A stretch of DNA of 64,000 nt. Source: Saxidomus purpurata. Lineage: Eukaryota; Mollusca; Bivalvia; Venerida; Veneridae. The first letter of the stretch is position 1. Each line of letters begins with the position of its first letter. The notes below the pieces were generated by a model. It searched no databases, was not told the DNA's origin, and saw only the letters and a program-made list of their open reading frames with translations. The position numbers were made by a program, and so were the translations under genes. The stretch covers positions 30,922,366 through 30,986,365 of the forward strand of contig JAFMSR010000013.1 in assembly GCA_022818135.1 (NCBI GenBank), read 5' to 3'. Positions 24,461-36,227 of this stretch are shown one piece after another.

Positions 24461-25145
24461 TATGGTTTTTGTACACTGCACTTCCTCTCATTGTGCTTGA
24501 CCGTTGTATGAAGTTTTATTGAATTCAAACCAATAGTTTTCAAGCTATGCTCCGAACTAGGAAAATAATTAAGGGGAAATAACTCTGTAATTGGTCAAAC
24601 TAGAGTTATGGTTCTTGTACATTGCACTTCCTCTCATTGTGCTTGACCATTGTGTGAAATTGTATTGAATTCCAATCAGTACTTTTCAAGTTATGCACCG
24701 GACAATGAAAAGTTACAAAGGCCAATTACTCTGTAATTAGCCAAGATGGAGTTATGGTTCTTGTGCTGTGCACTTTCTCTCATTGTGCTAGACCATTGTA
24801 TGAAGTTGTAATGAATTCCAACCAGTAGTATTCAAGTTATGCTCCGGAAAAGGGAAAGTTACCAAGGGCAATAACTCTGTAATTAGTTAAGATAGAGTTA
24901 TGGTTCTTGTGCACTGCATGTCTTATCATTGTGCTAGACCATTGTGTGAAGTTGTATTGAATTCCAACCAGTAGAGTCAAGTTATGTTCCAGAAAAGGAA
25001 AAGTTACAAAGGGCAATAACTCTGTAATTAGTCAAGATAGAGTTATGGTTCTTGTGCACTGCATGTCTTATCATTGTGCTAGACCATTGTATGAACTTGC
25101 ATTGAATTCCAACCAGTAGTTTTCAAGTTATGCTCCGGACAAGGA
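24455..25145. repeat. Tandem array of ~140-bp units, reverse copy of the 2.7-kb family
   Basis: Five units built on AGAGTTATGGTTCTTGTGCA, CATTGTGCTAGACCATTGTA and TTTTCAAGTTATGCTCCGGA. This is the reverse complement of the array at 2685-3450. Confidence 0.9.
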
Positions 25146-26300
25146 AAATGCAATGGACCAACTGTTCGCCGGATCGACCAACCTCAGGGTGACTCCATTA
25201 TACCCCATAAACTTTATTTCGGGGTATAATTATATTTCTAACGCAGTTATTGACGTAACGTCGATATCGTTCTCTTCAAGATGGTGTAAGTCTGGGGTGG
25301 ATAAAGTGACTCTGACATTATAAGCCTTCTAAAAGTTTTTGTTTGAGGTTAATAAACAGATAAGAAAAGTAAACATATTTTATTATTTTTTAATATGTGC
25401 TTACATGTAAATGATCAAATACAATGATGTAATACATAATTAATATGTATTTTCTCATTTGTCATTGAAACATTACATTGCTGATATCATTTAAAGGTGA
25501 TGCATACATAAACATACATTGACAAAGATAGTATATATACTTACAGGAAACAGGCAAGAACCTATTTCTCTGCAACATATAATATAGCATTTAAAAGTGT
25601 AAAAATATGTCAGTATGCAATAACTTCAACTCTTCTCCTTCATAAAATTAATGCAGATTCATTTGATATTTATGAAATAACATCGTTCCAGCAATGTTCA
25701 TTAATTGTCTGATAAACAATGATTTGGAGTCTGATGTGCAGTAATTAACCATGATGGCCGGAGGCCTGAGTGGACAAAAACTGCGTATTTGGACGACAAA
25801 GAGTTGTTTATAAGATGATAACCAACAATGAAAAGGTTGAATTTGAAATATTCATGTTTTGATATACCGTTTAGTTAGAATTAAACAGGAATTGAAAACA
25901 GACAAAACTTACTCAATTATGAGTATGTACTGTAATGACAATTTTTAGCTTAATTTTTACAGCAATCACCTGCTTTATAAAACAAAAATGGGTTAAAATT
26001 TGTGTTAAACTGGTAAAACAGTCAGCCCATTATGTAAATAACTGAATTTAAAGATTATTGGCCAAAATGACTGGATTAAAATCTGTCTCTTAAAAGTTTG
26101 CACACATGACTGCCTTTTAGTTCTTAAGTACTTTGATTTGTCAATAGTTCTGATAACATGGTAACATATATACATGTATGCAGATTAACTTTGGCTCAGA
26201 CATACATGCAAATATACAGTACTTTAAATTGCCTTGGTATATAACCATTCTAATCTGAACACCTTTGCAATAAGGCCAATTTATCTGGTCGGAACAGGTT
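25146..26300. other. Non-coding; one terminal hairpin
   Basis: No gene seen. ATTATACCCC...GGGGTATAAT (25197-25230) is a 10-bp perfect stem, probably the end of an old element. Confidence 0.4.
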
Positions 26301-26479
26301 CAGATTAGACAGGTTCCACTGTATTTACAAACAACAAGGTTAAAATGGCGCAGTGACCCAAATATTGGACCGTTGGCGCAAAGATAAACCAAAAAAAATG
26401 TCAAAAGCCTCAAATATTTACAAACAAGAAGATGCGGCAATGCCGCCAAAGCAGGTTTAAACAGCGCCTGTAGAAATTG

Positions 26480-28430
26480 TAGAATTAAAAAAAAAACAGT
26501 CATCTTGACTCCTCCCTATCTTAGTAACAGTGCCCTTGACCTTGACCCTTGTGACCTTGGGCCCAATTTTTTTTTTACAATTTAAAAACTAAATTTTTTT
26601 TTACAATTTTAGTAACAGTGACCTTGACCCTATTGACCTTGACCCCGGAAAAAAAAAATTCTTGAAAGACTTAAAAACTAAAAATAAATAAAAATCTATT
26701 TTTAGTAACACTGACCTTGACCCTAGTGACCTTGACCGCAAAGATTTTTTTTTTGCTTAAAACAATAAAAAACTAAAATTATATAAAAATCTATTTTTAG
26801 TAACAGTGACCTTGACCCTAGTGACCTTGACCCCAAAAAAAATATTTTTGCTTAAAACAATCTAAAACTAAAAATAAATAAAAATCTATTTTTAGCATCA
26901 CTGACCTTGACCTTGACCCTAGCGACCTTGACCCCGAAAAAATTTTTTTTGGCTTAAAACAATCTAAAAACTGAAAATAAATAAAAATCTATTTTTAGTA
27001 ACAGTGACCTTGACCTTGAGCCAAGTGACCTTGACCCAACAAAAATTTTTAGCTTAAAACAATCTAAAAACTGAAAATAAATAAAAATCTATTTTTAGTA
27101 ACACTGACCTTGACCTTGACCCTAGTGACCTTGATGACGAAAATTTTTTTGGGCTTAAAACAATCTAAAAACTAAAAATAAATAAAAATCTATTTTCAGT
27201 ACCAGTGACCTTGACCTTGACCCTAGTGACTTTGACCCTGAAAAAAAAAATTCTTGAAAGACTTAAAACTAAAAATAAATATAATCTATTTTTAGTTACA
27301 CTGACCTTGACCTTGACACTAGTGACCTTGACCCCGAAAACAATTTTTTTTGCTTAAAACAATCAAAAAACTAGAATTATATAAAAATCTATTTTTAGTA
27401 ACAGTGACCTTGACCTTGAGTCAAGTGACCTTGACCCAAAAATTTTTTTTTTGGCTTAAACAATCTAAAAACTAAAAATAAATAAAAATCTATTTTTAGT
27501 AACAGTGACCTTGACCCTAGTGACCTTGACCATAGTGACCCAAAGCTCCCTTTCCACGCAAGCTACCTACACACCAAGTTTCATTACAATTGGTCACTCC
27601 TAACTCAAGTTATTGAGTGGAAACCATTTTTCTATTTTTAGTAACAGTGCCCTTGACCTTGAACCAAGTGACCCCTAATGCAATCCCAAGCTTTCTCTCT
27701 ACACAAGCTACCTACACACTGAGTTTGATTGCAATTAGTCACTCCTAACTTGAGTTATTGAGCGGAAACTATTTTTCTATTTTTAGTTACAGTGACCTTG
27801 ACCTTGACCCTAGTGACCCCAAATACAATCCCAAGCGGCGTTTCCACGCAAGCTACCTACAGACCAAGTTTCATTGTAATTGGTCACTCCTAACTTGATT
27901 TATTGAGCGGAAACCATTTTTCTATTTTTAGTTACTGTGACCTTGACCTTAACCTTAGTGACCCCAAATGCAATCCCAAGCGGTGTCTCCACGCAAACTA
28001 CCTACAGACCAAGTTTCATTGTAATTGGTCACTCCTAGCTCGAGTTATTAAGTGGAAACCGTTTTTCTATTTTTAGTAACAGTGACCTTGACCTTGACCC
28101 TAGTGACCCCAAATGCAATCCCAAGCGGTGTCTCCACGCAAACTACCTACAGACCAAGTTTCATTGTAATTGGTCACTCCTAGCTCGAGTTATTAAGTGG
28201 AAACCGTTTTTCTATTTTTAGTAACAGTGACCTTGACCTTGACCCTAGTGACCCCAAATGCAATCTCAAGCGGCGTCTCCACGCAAGCTACCTACAGACC
28301 AAGTTTCATTGCAATTGGTCACTCCTAACTAAAGTTATCCAACGGAAACCAATGTTTGACGCTGCCCGCCCCCCGCCCGCCCGACATACGACATCGCCAT
28401 TCTAATAAGTAGGTTTTTTCAAAAATCTGC
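26480..28430. repeat. GACCTTGACC tandem arrays within a probable mobile element
   Basis: Two array types run on. Units of about 110-120 bp (26560-27530) carry TAGTAACAGTGACCTTGACC then TAGTGACCTTGACC and an AT-rich spacer. Units of about 145-150 bp (27540-28340) carry CTACCTACAGACCAAGTTTC and AATTGGTCACTCCTAACT. The right end ATTCTAATAAGTAGG...TCTGCTT reappears reversed in TRRAP intron 2. AAGCAGGTTT near 26450 may be the matching other terminus. Confidence 0.8.
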
Positions 28431-28526
28431 TTAACAACAAGGATAAAATGGCACAGTGGCCCAAATATTTACAAACATGGTCAAGATGACCTGGTAGCAC
28501 AAAATTTTATAAACAAAAATGTTAAA

Positions 28527-28745
28527 CAAGAGGGCCATGATGGCCCAGTAACAATCACAAGCCTACTATTGGCTATAACATAAGGTCAACAATAGTAGAA
28601 AGGGTCAATTTTGACAATAGGGTCCTGATTTGAACAATCTTGGTGGAGGTCTTTTTTATAATGCAACATTCCTAATATCTAAGCTCTAGGCCTTGTAGTT
28701 CTAGACAACATGAGTTTTAAAGTTTTGCCTAAAATTAAGTGATCC
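28527..28745 (-). mobile_element. Reversed 3' fragment of the hairpin-ended element family
   Basis: AACAAGAGGGCCATGATGGC and AAGCTCTAGGCCTTGTAGTT are reverse complements of the end hairpin and core unit of the element at 49.9-50.9 kb. It lies inside the 42-bp minisatellite. Confidence 0.6.
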
Positions 28746-29494
28746 TCATAATATTTACAAACAACAAATCATAATGACCTGGTGGCCCAAATATTTACCA
28801 GCAGCATGGTGAAAATGGCCCAGTGGCAATAATACTTACATACAACAAGGTTAAAATGACCCTGTGGCCCAAATATTTACATACAACAAGGTTAAAGTGG
28901 CGTGGTGATTTAAATATTTGCAAACAAGGTCAAAATGGCCCAGTGGCCCATGTAGTAACCAACAACAATGTCAATATGTCGTTTTGACCAAAATATTCAC
29001 AACCAACAAGGTTTCATGGCCAATGCTAAAAGATTTACAAACAACAAGGTCAAAATGGGGCAGTGGCTCAAATACTTACAAACAACAAGGTCAAAATGGG
29101 GCAGTGGCTCAAATACTTACAAACAAGGTCAAAATGGCGCAATGGACCAAATATGTACAAACAACAAGATAAAAATGGCGCAGTGGCCCAAGTTACATGT
29201 ACAAACAACAAGGTCAATGGCCAGTGACCCAAATATTTACAAACAACGAGGTCAACATGTCTCAGTGGCCAAAAATTTACAAACAACGAGGTCAAAATGC
29301 TCAAGTGGACTGAGTATTTACAAATAAGAAGGTCAAAATGGCACAGTGACCAGAGTCCATAAGACAGCACGCTCGACCCTTGTGGGTGCTTGCTAATAAA
29401 ACAAGACTTTTATCAGTATAATAGCAAAACAAAATTCTGCTGATTCTTAAGTATAATATAAACTAGAAAAGTTTAATCGTTAAAAAAGTCAAAA

Positions 29495-29994
29495 NNNNNN
29501 NNNNNNNNNNNNNNNNNNNNNNNNNNNNNNNNNNNNNNNNNNNNNNNNNNNNNNNNNNNNNNNNNNNNNNNNNNNNNNNNNNNNNNNNNNNNNNNNNNNN
29601 NNNNNNNNNNNNNNNNNNNNNNNNNNNNNNNNNNNNNNNNNNNNNNNNNNNNNNNNNNNNNNNNNNNNNNNNNNNNNNNNNNNNNNNNNNNNNNNNNNNN
29701 NNNNNNNNNNNNNNNNNNNNNNNNNNNNNNNNNNNNNNNNNNNNNNNNNNNNNNNNNNNNNNNNNNNNNNNNNNNNNNNNNNNNNNNNNNNNNNNNNNNN
29801 NNNNNNNNNNNNNNNNNNNNNNNNNNNNNNNNNNNNNNNNNNNNNNNNNNNNNNNNNNNNNNNNNNNNNNNNNNNNNNNNNNNNNNNNNNNNNNNNNNNN
29901 NNNNNNNNNNNNNNNNNNNNNNNNNNNNNNNNNNNNNNNNNNNNNNNNNNNNNNNNNNNNNNNNNNNNNNNNNNNNNNNNNNNNNNNNNNNNNN
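29495..29994. other. Assembly gap of 500 N
   Basis: Exactly 500 N. It interrupts the LINE ORF2 on the - strand just before its reverse transcriptase would be expected. Confidence 0.99.
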
Positions 29995-29997
29995 TCT

Positions 29998-31321
29998 GGG
30001 TCATTTCTTGGAGAGTACAAATTAGTGAACTACTTTTGCCACTGCTCAGTAATGGCTCTAGCGTCGCGGTAAAGTACACCATCGAACTTTATTTCAGAGC
30101 TCTGCATCATTCATATTTTCAAACATGTAGAATCGGTGCCAGTATCGAAACTCGCGTTTGGATTGTTTGTACGAAATGTAAGAATCATAATGATATGAAT
30201 AAGGTCTACCGTTCAATATCCAGTCCTGACGGCGTAACTTAGTACGACCGTGAAGTTCAGACAAATGTCGGTTCCAGTAAGGTTTGAGGTAACGCTTAAA
30301 TTTTTTTTTAGTAAAGCATTCACGCGAGATATTTGACAGAGACTCTACTAGAGCATTATAGATATAGTCTATATCAGAGGTACTCCGTATGACTTTATTT
30401 TGAAGTGCGTTTAACTTAGAGGAAGAATCGATACGATCCTTGTACGCCATGGTTTCGCATTCTTTAACCCTTTTCCAGTTTATATGGACACTATTTTGCA
30501 GGTAGCTATTATCGGGCATATTACCATTACATAGCGGGATATTCAAATTGAAAGAACATATAACTGGTCTGTGCCGCTAGACATTCAAGCAGTGATCATC
30601 AATGATTTCTATATGGCGAGCACAATACATTTTTTCATTCGAATAGTGAAGAATATTTGTCATCGTAGCTGACATAACCCGCAGTCGCCCCTATACAAGA
30701 TTCCAGTGTATTCAAGGCTACAAGATTACAATCTCTCACAAAATGTAAAAGATAGATATCTCTATTGTCTAGCACAGATTTTACACAAGATGCATTATAG
30801 TCACCCATAAAACATACGAGGCCGCTTTCAGAGTAACAACTCCATAAATTATACAGTTTATCGATATAATCCCTGTAGCACTGTAGATGATAATTTCGAC
30901 AGGGCAGGTATATTTGAAAAATAAACATAAATTCATTTGGGGCGAATTGAAATTGCACGCCAACTATTCTATCATCGTCGATGGAGAGCGGTGTAACAAA
31001 TTCGTCGTGTTTGATATGCCACATTAAGGCAACACCACCCTTTCCGACACGTCTATTACTTGGAAGCTGTAAAGATTTATCTGAAACCCCTAAACATTTG
31101 TAGTTTGAGTCTATAGCATTAATAATATACCAATTGTGCCTATACAGCCAATGTTCTGAAATACCACAGAAATCAACCTTCCTCTCCTTAAAAACATCAC
31201 ATAGATAACCACAGCTAGAGAGTAAGCCGGAAACATTCCATGTCAAAATATTCAGATTACAATTATACCTTATAAACTCTGCGCGGGAGTAATTAGAAAA
31301 GTCGGAAGGAGCTACTTCCAT
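29998..31321 (-). pseudogene. Non-LTR retrotransposon ORF2: endonuclease domain and linker, broken by gap
   Basis: The 228-residue frame 31321-30635 is an APE-type endonuclease of LINE ORF2. It shows NILTWNVSGL, CGISEHWLYRHNW, VGKGGVALMWHIKHDEF, DDDRIVGVQFQF and CFMGDYNASC. A frame change follows, where IDDHCLNV sits at the usual SDH position. Frame 30546-30094 continues the linker (KPYWNRHLSELHG, RRQDWILNGRPY). Next come FDGVLYRDARAITEQWQ and NLYSPRNDP, which run into the 500-N gap where the reverse transcriptase is expected. Frameshifts between segments make the copy inactive as assembled. CR1/Jockey-group affinity is inferred. Confidence 0.85.
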
Positions 31322-34300
31322 GTCCGAAACTCCGCCTACTTGTCCGAGTGCTTAAATCATATTAAAGCACTCGAATTGACTTTACAAATATACCATAGGC
31401 ATATAAAAATACGTAACATCTTTATTCATAATATTACTTAGCACAATAATAGCAATTGTTTAGTCTAAATAAGAACGTTCGTCGGTTTGTCCAATACCGG
31501 GTACTTAAAATTGTTGACGATAGCAGGAACAATAAGCTTCATACTTATAAGTCACAAGCAGTGGGAAAGAATTTATAATTTCATAAATGTTGAGTTAGAT
31601 AAAAAGATATATTTATTTCAGTATATCACAGATGTACAAACATGGTTAAAACAAATTAACATGATGCATACATATGCAGATAATTAGATGTATGCACACG
31701 TTTATAAACTACCATATGCACATCAACACCGAGGATAACACAAAAAAGGGAAACGTAATTCTCCTTTATTCCATTGTGGTCCTTGACATTTATGGCAAAC
31801 CACAGAAAGGCATGATTATTTACAATGGTATCACATTTGTATAGTATCATAAACCTGTAGGTTATTACAACATCATACAATTTGTATGTGTCACAGGTTG
31901 GAAAATATAGTGAAACAACCATTCGGACTCTTGCTAATGAACCAATAAAATACTACCCGTGGCATATGCATGAGATCAAAGTACTATATGACTAATATTT
32001 TCAGATATATGAGCATCAAGCAGTCTTATGGCAATAAAAGCACTGACTAGATTAAAAAGTAATATACCAAGTAGTATATCTATCCAAGCATTACATTAAA
32101 AAATGCAAAGATATCGTGAAGAATGATAAGACACTAAAACAATTGCAGAGATGAAAATCCATTGGAACGCTAGACACATACGCAACGCTTATAAATTAAA
32201 ATGCATCATACAAATGCTTTGCTCCGCCAGTGTTGGGATGTGGAGACCTGTATCAATTAGAAAAATGGCAATAATGATGATTACGGCTTTAAAATTTAGT
32301 CGTCAGTAAATAAGTGACACACATTTTAGATGAAATATAAAAGTATTAAAGTTTGCAAAAATTGACGGTCTCTTATAGATGACACTTCTTTTTATATGTT
32401 AATGAAAAAGGTGAGATATAAACAAATAAATAAAAAATTCTTGCAGGGAAAGCATTGGCACGCACATGCGCAACTTATCTCTGAAACCTTCGAAATTGAG
32501 GACTTCCGGTAAATTTTTGAGACCGCATTTTCAACAAGTTTTTAGAAGAAATGGGTAAATATGTGTCCTGATTTGGTTTTGCATCAATGAAATACCTATG
32601 TTATGATTGCTATATTATCGTTTTCTTATAACGGAAGATTAAACAATTGCAAAGATACTGTTACTTTCAGCAGTTGTTAAAAGACTTCTTTAATTTCACT
32701 CATTTTCGGACAAATGAAAATCTGGATAATTTCTCTTTTCAACGCATTTAGGTTTTTACCATATATATGCACTTATTTTTGTATAAATCAATTAATATGT
32801 AAATGAAGTTTATTCTCTAAACAGGTTCTCTTGCGGAATCAGTAGAAATAATCTTCTGAGCTAGCTCAATTTACTAAAAAATAATTCTCCTGTTTTAACA
32901 CCATGATAATATAATTAATATGACACAATTTTCTTTTTAAAAACAAAAGTGAGCGGTTTTGGGAGTTGACCTGTCAGGACCTACACTGCTCTATCCAGCT
33001 ATTTACTGTCTACAACAGTACAAGGCAGTGGCTAGTTCAACAGATATATGTGCGATTTTAAATATCTAGTCTAATTCAGTAATTGTACACGAGTCAAGAT
33101 ATTGTGTTATATTCATATGGGCAATATCTCATATTTGCGAGATTCTGACCCAAAACGAAAATATCTCAGAATTTGCTCAAGACGTCACTTAATCATTTTG
33201 GTCAGTGACTTATGTCACTAAAGTCTGTCCCATCCCAATGGGAAACTCAACTTTGGCCTGGAAAAGGTACTTTTGGACAACACAGCTAAAAATAAATACC
33301 TGTTTGATAATCTATGAAAAAGTCACCCTCCCAAATTTAAAGGATTTTTCGATCGGTTCCTTGGTTTTCTTGTTATCCTTAAATAAAGTTTCTCTATGGC
33401 AGCTGTCCATTGTGTATTTTCGACGCCATCTTTGTTTTGGATGATGTACACGAAAATGCATGTGTCCTTATTCCTAAAATCTCTGGGATTGTCTCCAAAT
33501 TGTGAATGCTAATTGAAAATTTAATTAATTAAGAAAAAAAACCAAACTTAGGGTGATTTATGTTCATTGTTCAAAGTATGCAGAACTAGACCGTCTTGTC
33601 CACATACTCCCCGTCTTTCACAAGCAAATTTCACTTACTTATCAAAATAGTATATTTTCAAGTAGATCTACAGAGTTTTATAAACATGCGTTGAATGATC
33701 TACTGTAATTCCTAGTTTCCTACACACCGATCTCCGGGTAAACAACCGTGGGATATTATTGAAACACTAGTTAATATTTCAGTGTTTCAAAAGCATACCA
33801 CGAAAAACAGACCCGTACTTGATGAAATCCTTATCCTATGTATTTCATCCAGTTGAAACTGGAATCCAATCACATCCCTTTGAATCACAACATTCCTAAT
33901 AGTTGCTGGTCTTTACATTCATCTATACATAAAAATGGCGTCCGTTAACTATTTAGGTTGCTACATGTACCTACTGATGTGGGCATATTACGTAATTGCT
34001 GACGTCACTACATTAATAGAATTCACGGCGAGCAACTAAACATTTGCAATGCCTATAGAGCCGATAAACATACATGATCTATCTTGTGTTTAGGTATCGC
34101 TCGCACTTAAAACCTCGAGGACTGGATGAGACAATTTACATAGAATATCACATTTAAATGTCTACTTTATAGATCTATAGATGATCTATCTTAAAAAGTA
34201 AACGCATTTTGACAGACCACCTTCCCCCGGTCCGAAACTAGGGACAGGGAAGGGGATCGCAACCCCTTTTTGGGTGGAAGTTACATACCAATACAACTAT

Positions 34301-35520
34301 TGTGTCCAAAACTCATCCCATAATAAAACGAAATTTAAATCATCGCCGGTCAACTGGTTATAAAGAATACAATGTACATGTTGTATGATTTCTGTAATAA
34401 GCGCTGAACATTCCGTCAGTGCTCTAATATACGACGTAGCTATGTGAACAACTATGTATGGCCCTACGTGGATCCTCTTCCACCTCGCCATAAAAGCTAG
34501 CTCAATGGCAAGGATGTATACCTCTACTACATGCATCCCCTCCTAACTAGAATTCGTCCTCGAATTCTTGGAGTATTAATGTCTGTGGGACGTTCTACAG
34601 GTGCCAGTGAAACTCGGAAGTGTCGAAATCGAGCATAAATAAATATGTTGAAATCACTCGACTTAATTTCGCACCCTTCCCCATGAAAAATCTTAGTTTT
34701 GGTCATGTTACCGACATGATTGTGACAGAAAATTATCATTCCGAGTGACCAGCGTAAAACTGACTGTTTCACATTTCTGTCTATATAATAGTTCGAGAAT
34801 TATTTCCAATCTCTATCCTACAACGCTCGCCCTAATGAAGGTGGATCGGAAAGGAATGACACCTCTGCATAGCATCCTCGGTAACCAAGGCTATTCATTA
34901 CCCATTAAATATATGACCAGAGAGAAGCGGCAGGAATTAACCGTGGGTTCCGGCGATGTAACATAGAGACTGATATATTCTTCTTCCACGCGTGATGCTG
35001 TGTTTAAGTGTATTTGGTGTTGATCCTATTTTACATTGAAACGGAAACACAGGAGGTCAACCTTAATTTCCCATCTCATCTTCCCCACCCGATTCCCAAA
35101 AGCGGTTTGAGAAGCACAATTAACATCATCTAAGTGAGTTATTGTATTTAAAACATTAATTCAGTGTGTTGCGTGAAGTCGGGATGTACATGTCGGCTCG
35201 CCATGCATTCCTTCTATAATTGGTTTCCCGCCGTGGTTATGAAGCACGCGCCACAGGCTATTACGTAAACTTTCTGTACATTACCTGAACGTAGGCTACA
35301 TGTATGTATTGGCACAAGGGTCAGACAACTAGTCTGTTGGTAAATATAGAAGTTTAAGTAACTTTTATTAAACCTAAATTTCCTGTGTCTAAATTACACG
35401 GCAAAAGTGATTAAAATCATTATCGTTGTACAAAATTGTTAACTACTGCAATGTAAGCCCTTACTCTTCCTCAGTAATCAACACGACGGCTTTAGCAACC
35501 CGGAAAAAGCTCATATAAAG
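31322..35520. other. Mostly unassigned intergenic sequence
   Basis: I see no host gene. Frames of 60-90 residues are AT-rich and unlike known proteins, apart from a weak RNase-H-like trace near 34.3-34.7 kb. Confidence 0.4.
34300..34700 (-). pseudogene. Possible remnant of a retroelement RNase H region
   Basis: Two - strand frames read RFRVSL-like strands, then VVEVYILAIELAF, VVHIATSYIRALTECSALIT and EIIQHVHCILYNQL. This loosely follows the xxEVYAIxxAL...DSxxxIxAL pattern of LINE-encoded RNase H, without the catalytic residues clearly kept. Weak. Confidence 0.25.
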
Positions 35521-35529
35521 ACGTTGCAA

Positions 35530-35660
35530 ATGTTTTGTAGAACGCGTTAGCGTCATATAAAAACTGACGTCGCTAACTTTGAGTTTATCCCCGATAGCGA
35601 CGTTACGGGCGCCGCCATATTGGATTCAGCGACGTCGCGTCATTAACATTACGGCCTATG
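35530..35660 (+). promoter_or_regulatory. Probable TRRAP promoter region
   Basis: This CpG-rich patch in an AT-rich neighbourhood lies about 0.5 kb upstream of the TRRAP start. It holds a YY1-like GCCGCCATATTGG (35611-35623) and several GACGTC/TGACGTCG CRE-like words. YY1 motifs close to the start site are typical of housekeeping animal promoters. The assignment is by position and motif only. Confidence 0.45.
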
Positions 35661-36069
35661 GGAAAAATCACAAAAAATCAAATTTTGACTTAAATATCAA
35701 GTTTATCAAAAAAATGAAACAGTGGCCTGGAGATATTAATGTTCCAGTGATGCTGGTGTATTTAATATTGATGTCATGGGCATATTCGAAATTTAATCGA
35801 AGTCTACCGATTGAGTGGGACAGACTTTAGTAGTAGTAATCATGAATAACCTTATCTGTCATAAATGCGGAAATTCCATAGTTTTCAGGAAATGTTAATT
35901 TCTGCATGCTGTAACATACACGTATATCACTTCCAAATATTAAACAATGAGACCAAAGGATTGTCATGGTACTCTGAAACTGAGCAATTAATCTAAAGTT
36001 TATTACAGACATTTATGTTGGTATCAATGATTCAATTACAGTTCAGCATAAATATTTGTTTATTTTCAG

Positions 36070-36133
36070 AGTTACTTTAACAGAAGAATGAAATAGTAAC
36101 AAAAAACAAATGCAACTAGGGAAAACCGCCACC
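36070..36133 (+). other. TRRAP: TRRAP 5' UTR, probable start of the first coding exon
   Basis: A good acceptor, TTTATTTTCAG, ends at 36069, which suggests a non-coding 5' exon upstream, perhaps near 35.6 kb, and this leader segment. An in-frame TGA at 36089-36091 closes the frame. An in-frame ATG at 36110 (weak context) lies eight codons before the strong-context ATG at 36134. Confidence 0.4.
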
Positions 36134-36227
36134 ATGCTGGCGTCGCCGCTAAGTCCGCATAATGCTGCAACACAGCTGACTACCTTCAAAAGTTATGTTG
36201 CTCTCATTGCAGATCCGACTCCAGGCA
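36134..36227 (+). CDS. TRRAP: TRRAP exon 1 (coding)
   Basis: Starts [15 protein letters not shown] and ends after one base of a split codon at GGCA|GTAAGT. The variable N-terminus is followed by a [16 protein letters not shown] segment that matches the TRRAP start region in position and pattern. Confidence 0.85.

Larger units (their letters stand above)
26310..29365. repeat. ~42-bp minisatellite interrupted by larger insertions
   Basis: Units of the form AATATTTACAAACAACAAGG then TCAAAATGGCGCAGTGGCCC. One or two occur at 26318-26460 and many at 28436-29365. The block between (about 26480-28430) and the fragment 28527-28745 look inserted. Open frames rich in TNKVK or NNK are translated repeats. 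Confidence 0.8.

Noticed and set aside
28918..29370. Frames of 84-119 residues rich in NNKVKMxQW
   Set aside because: Translated 42-bp minisatellite.
29463..30082. Two ~190-residue - strand frames across the second gap
   Set aside because: Mostly N. Only the terminal few residues (such as NLYSPRNDP) carry information and belong to the LINE.
30036..30242. 68-residue + strand frame opposite the LINE
   Set aside because: Antisense to the ORF2 linker; no independent support.
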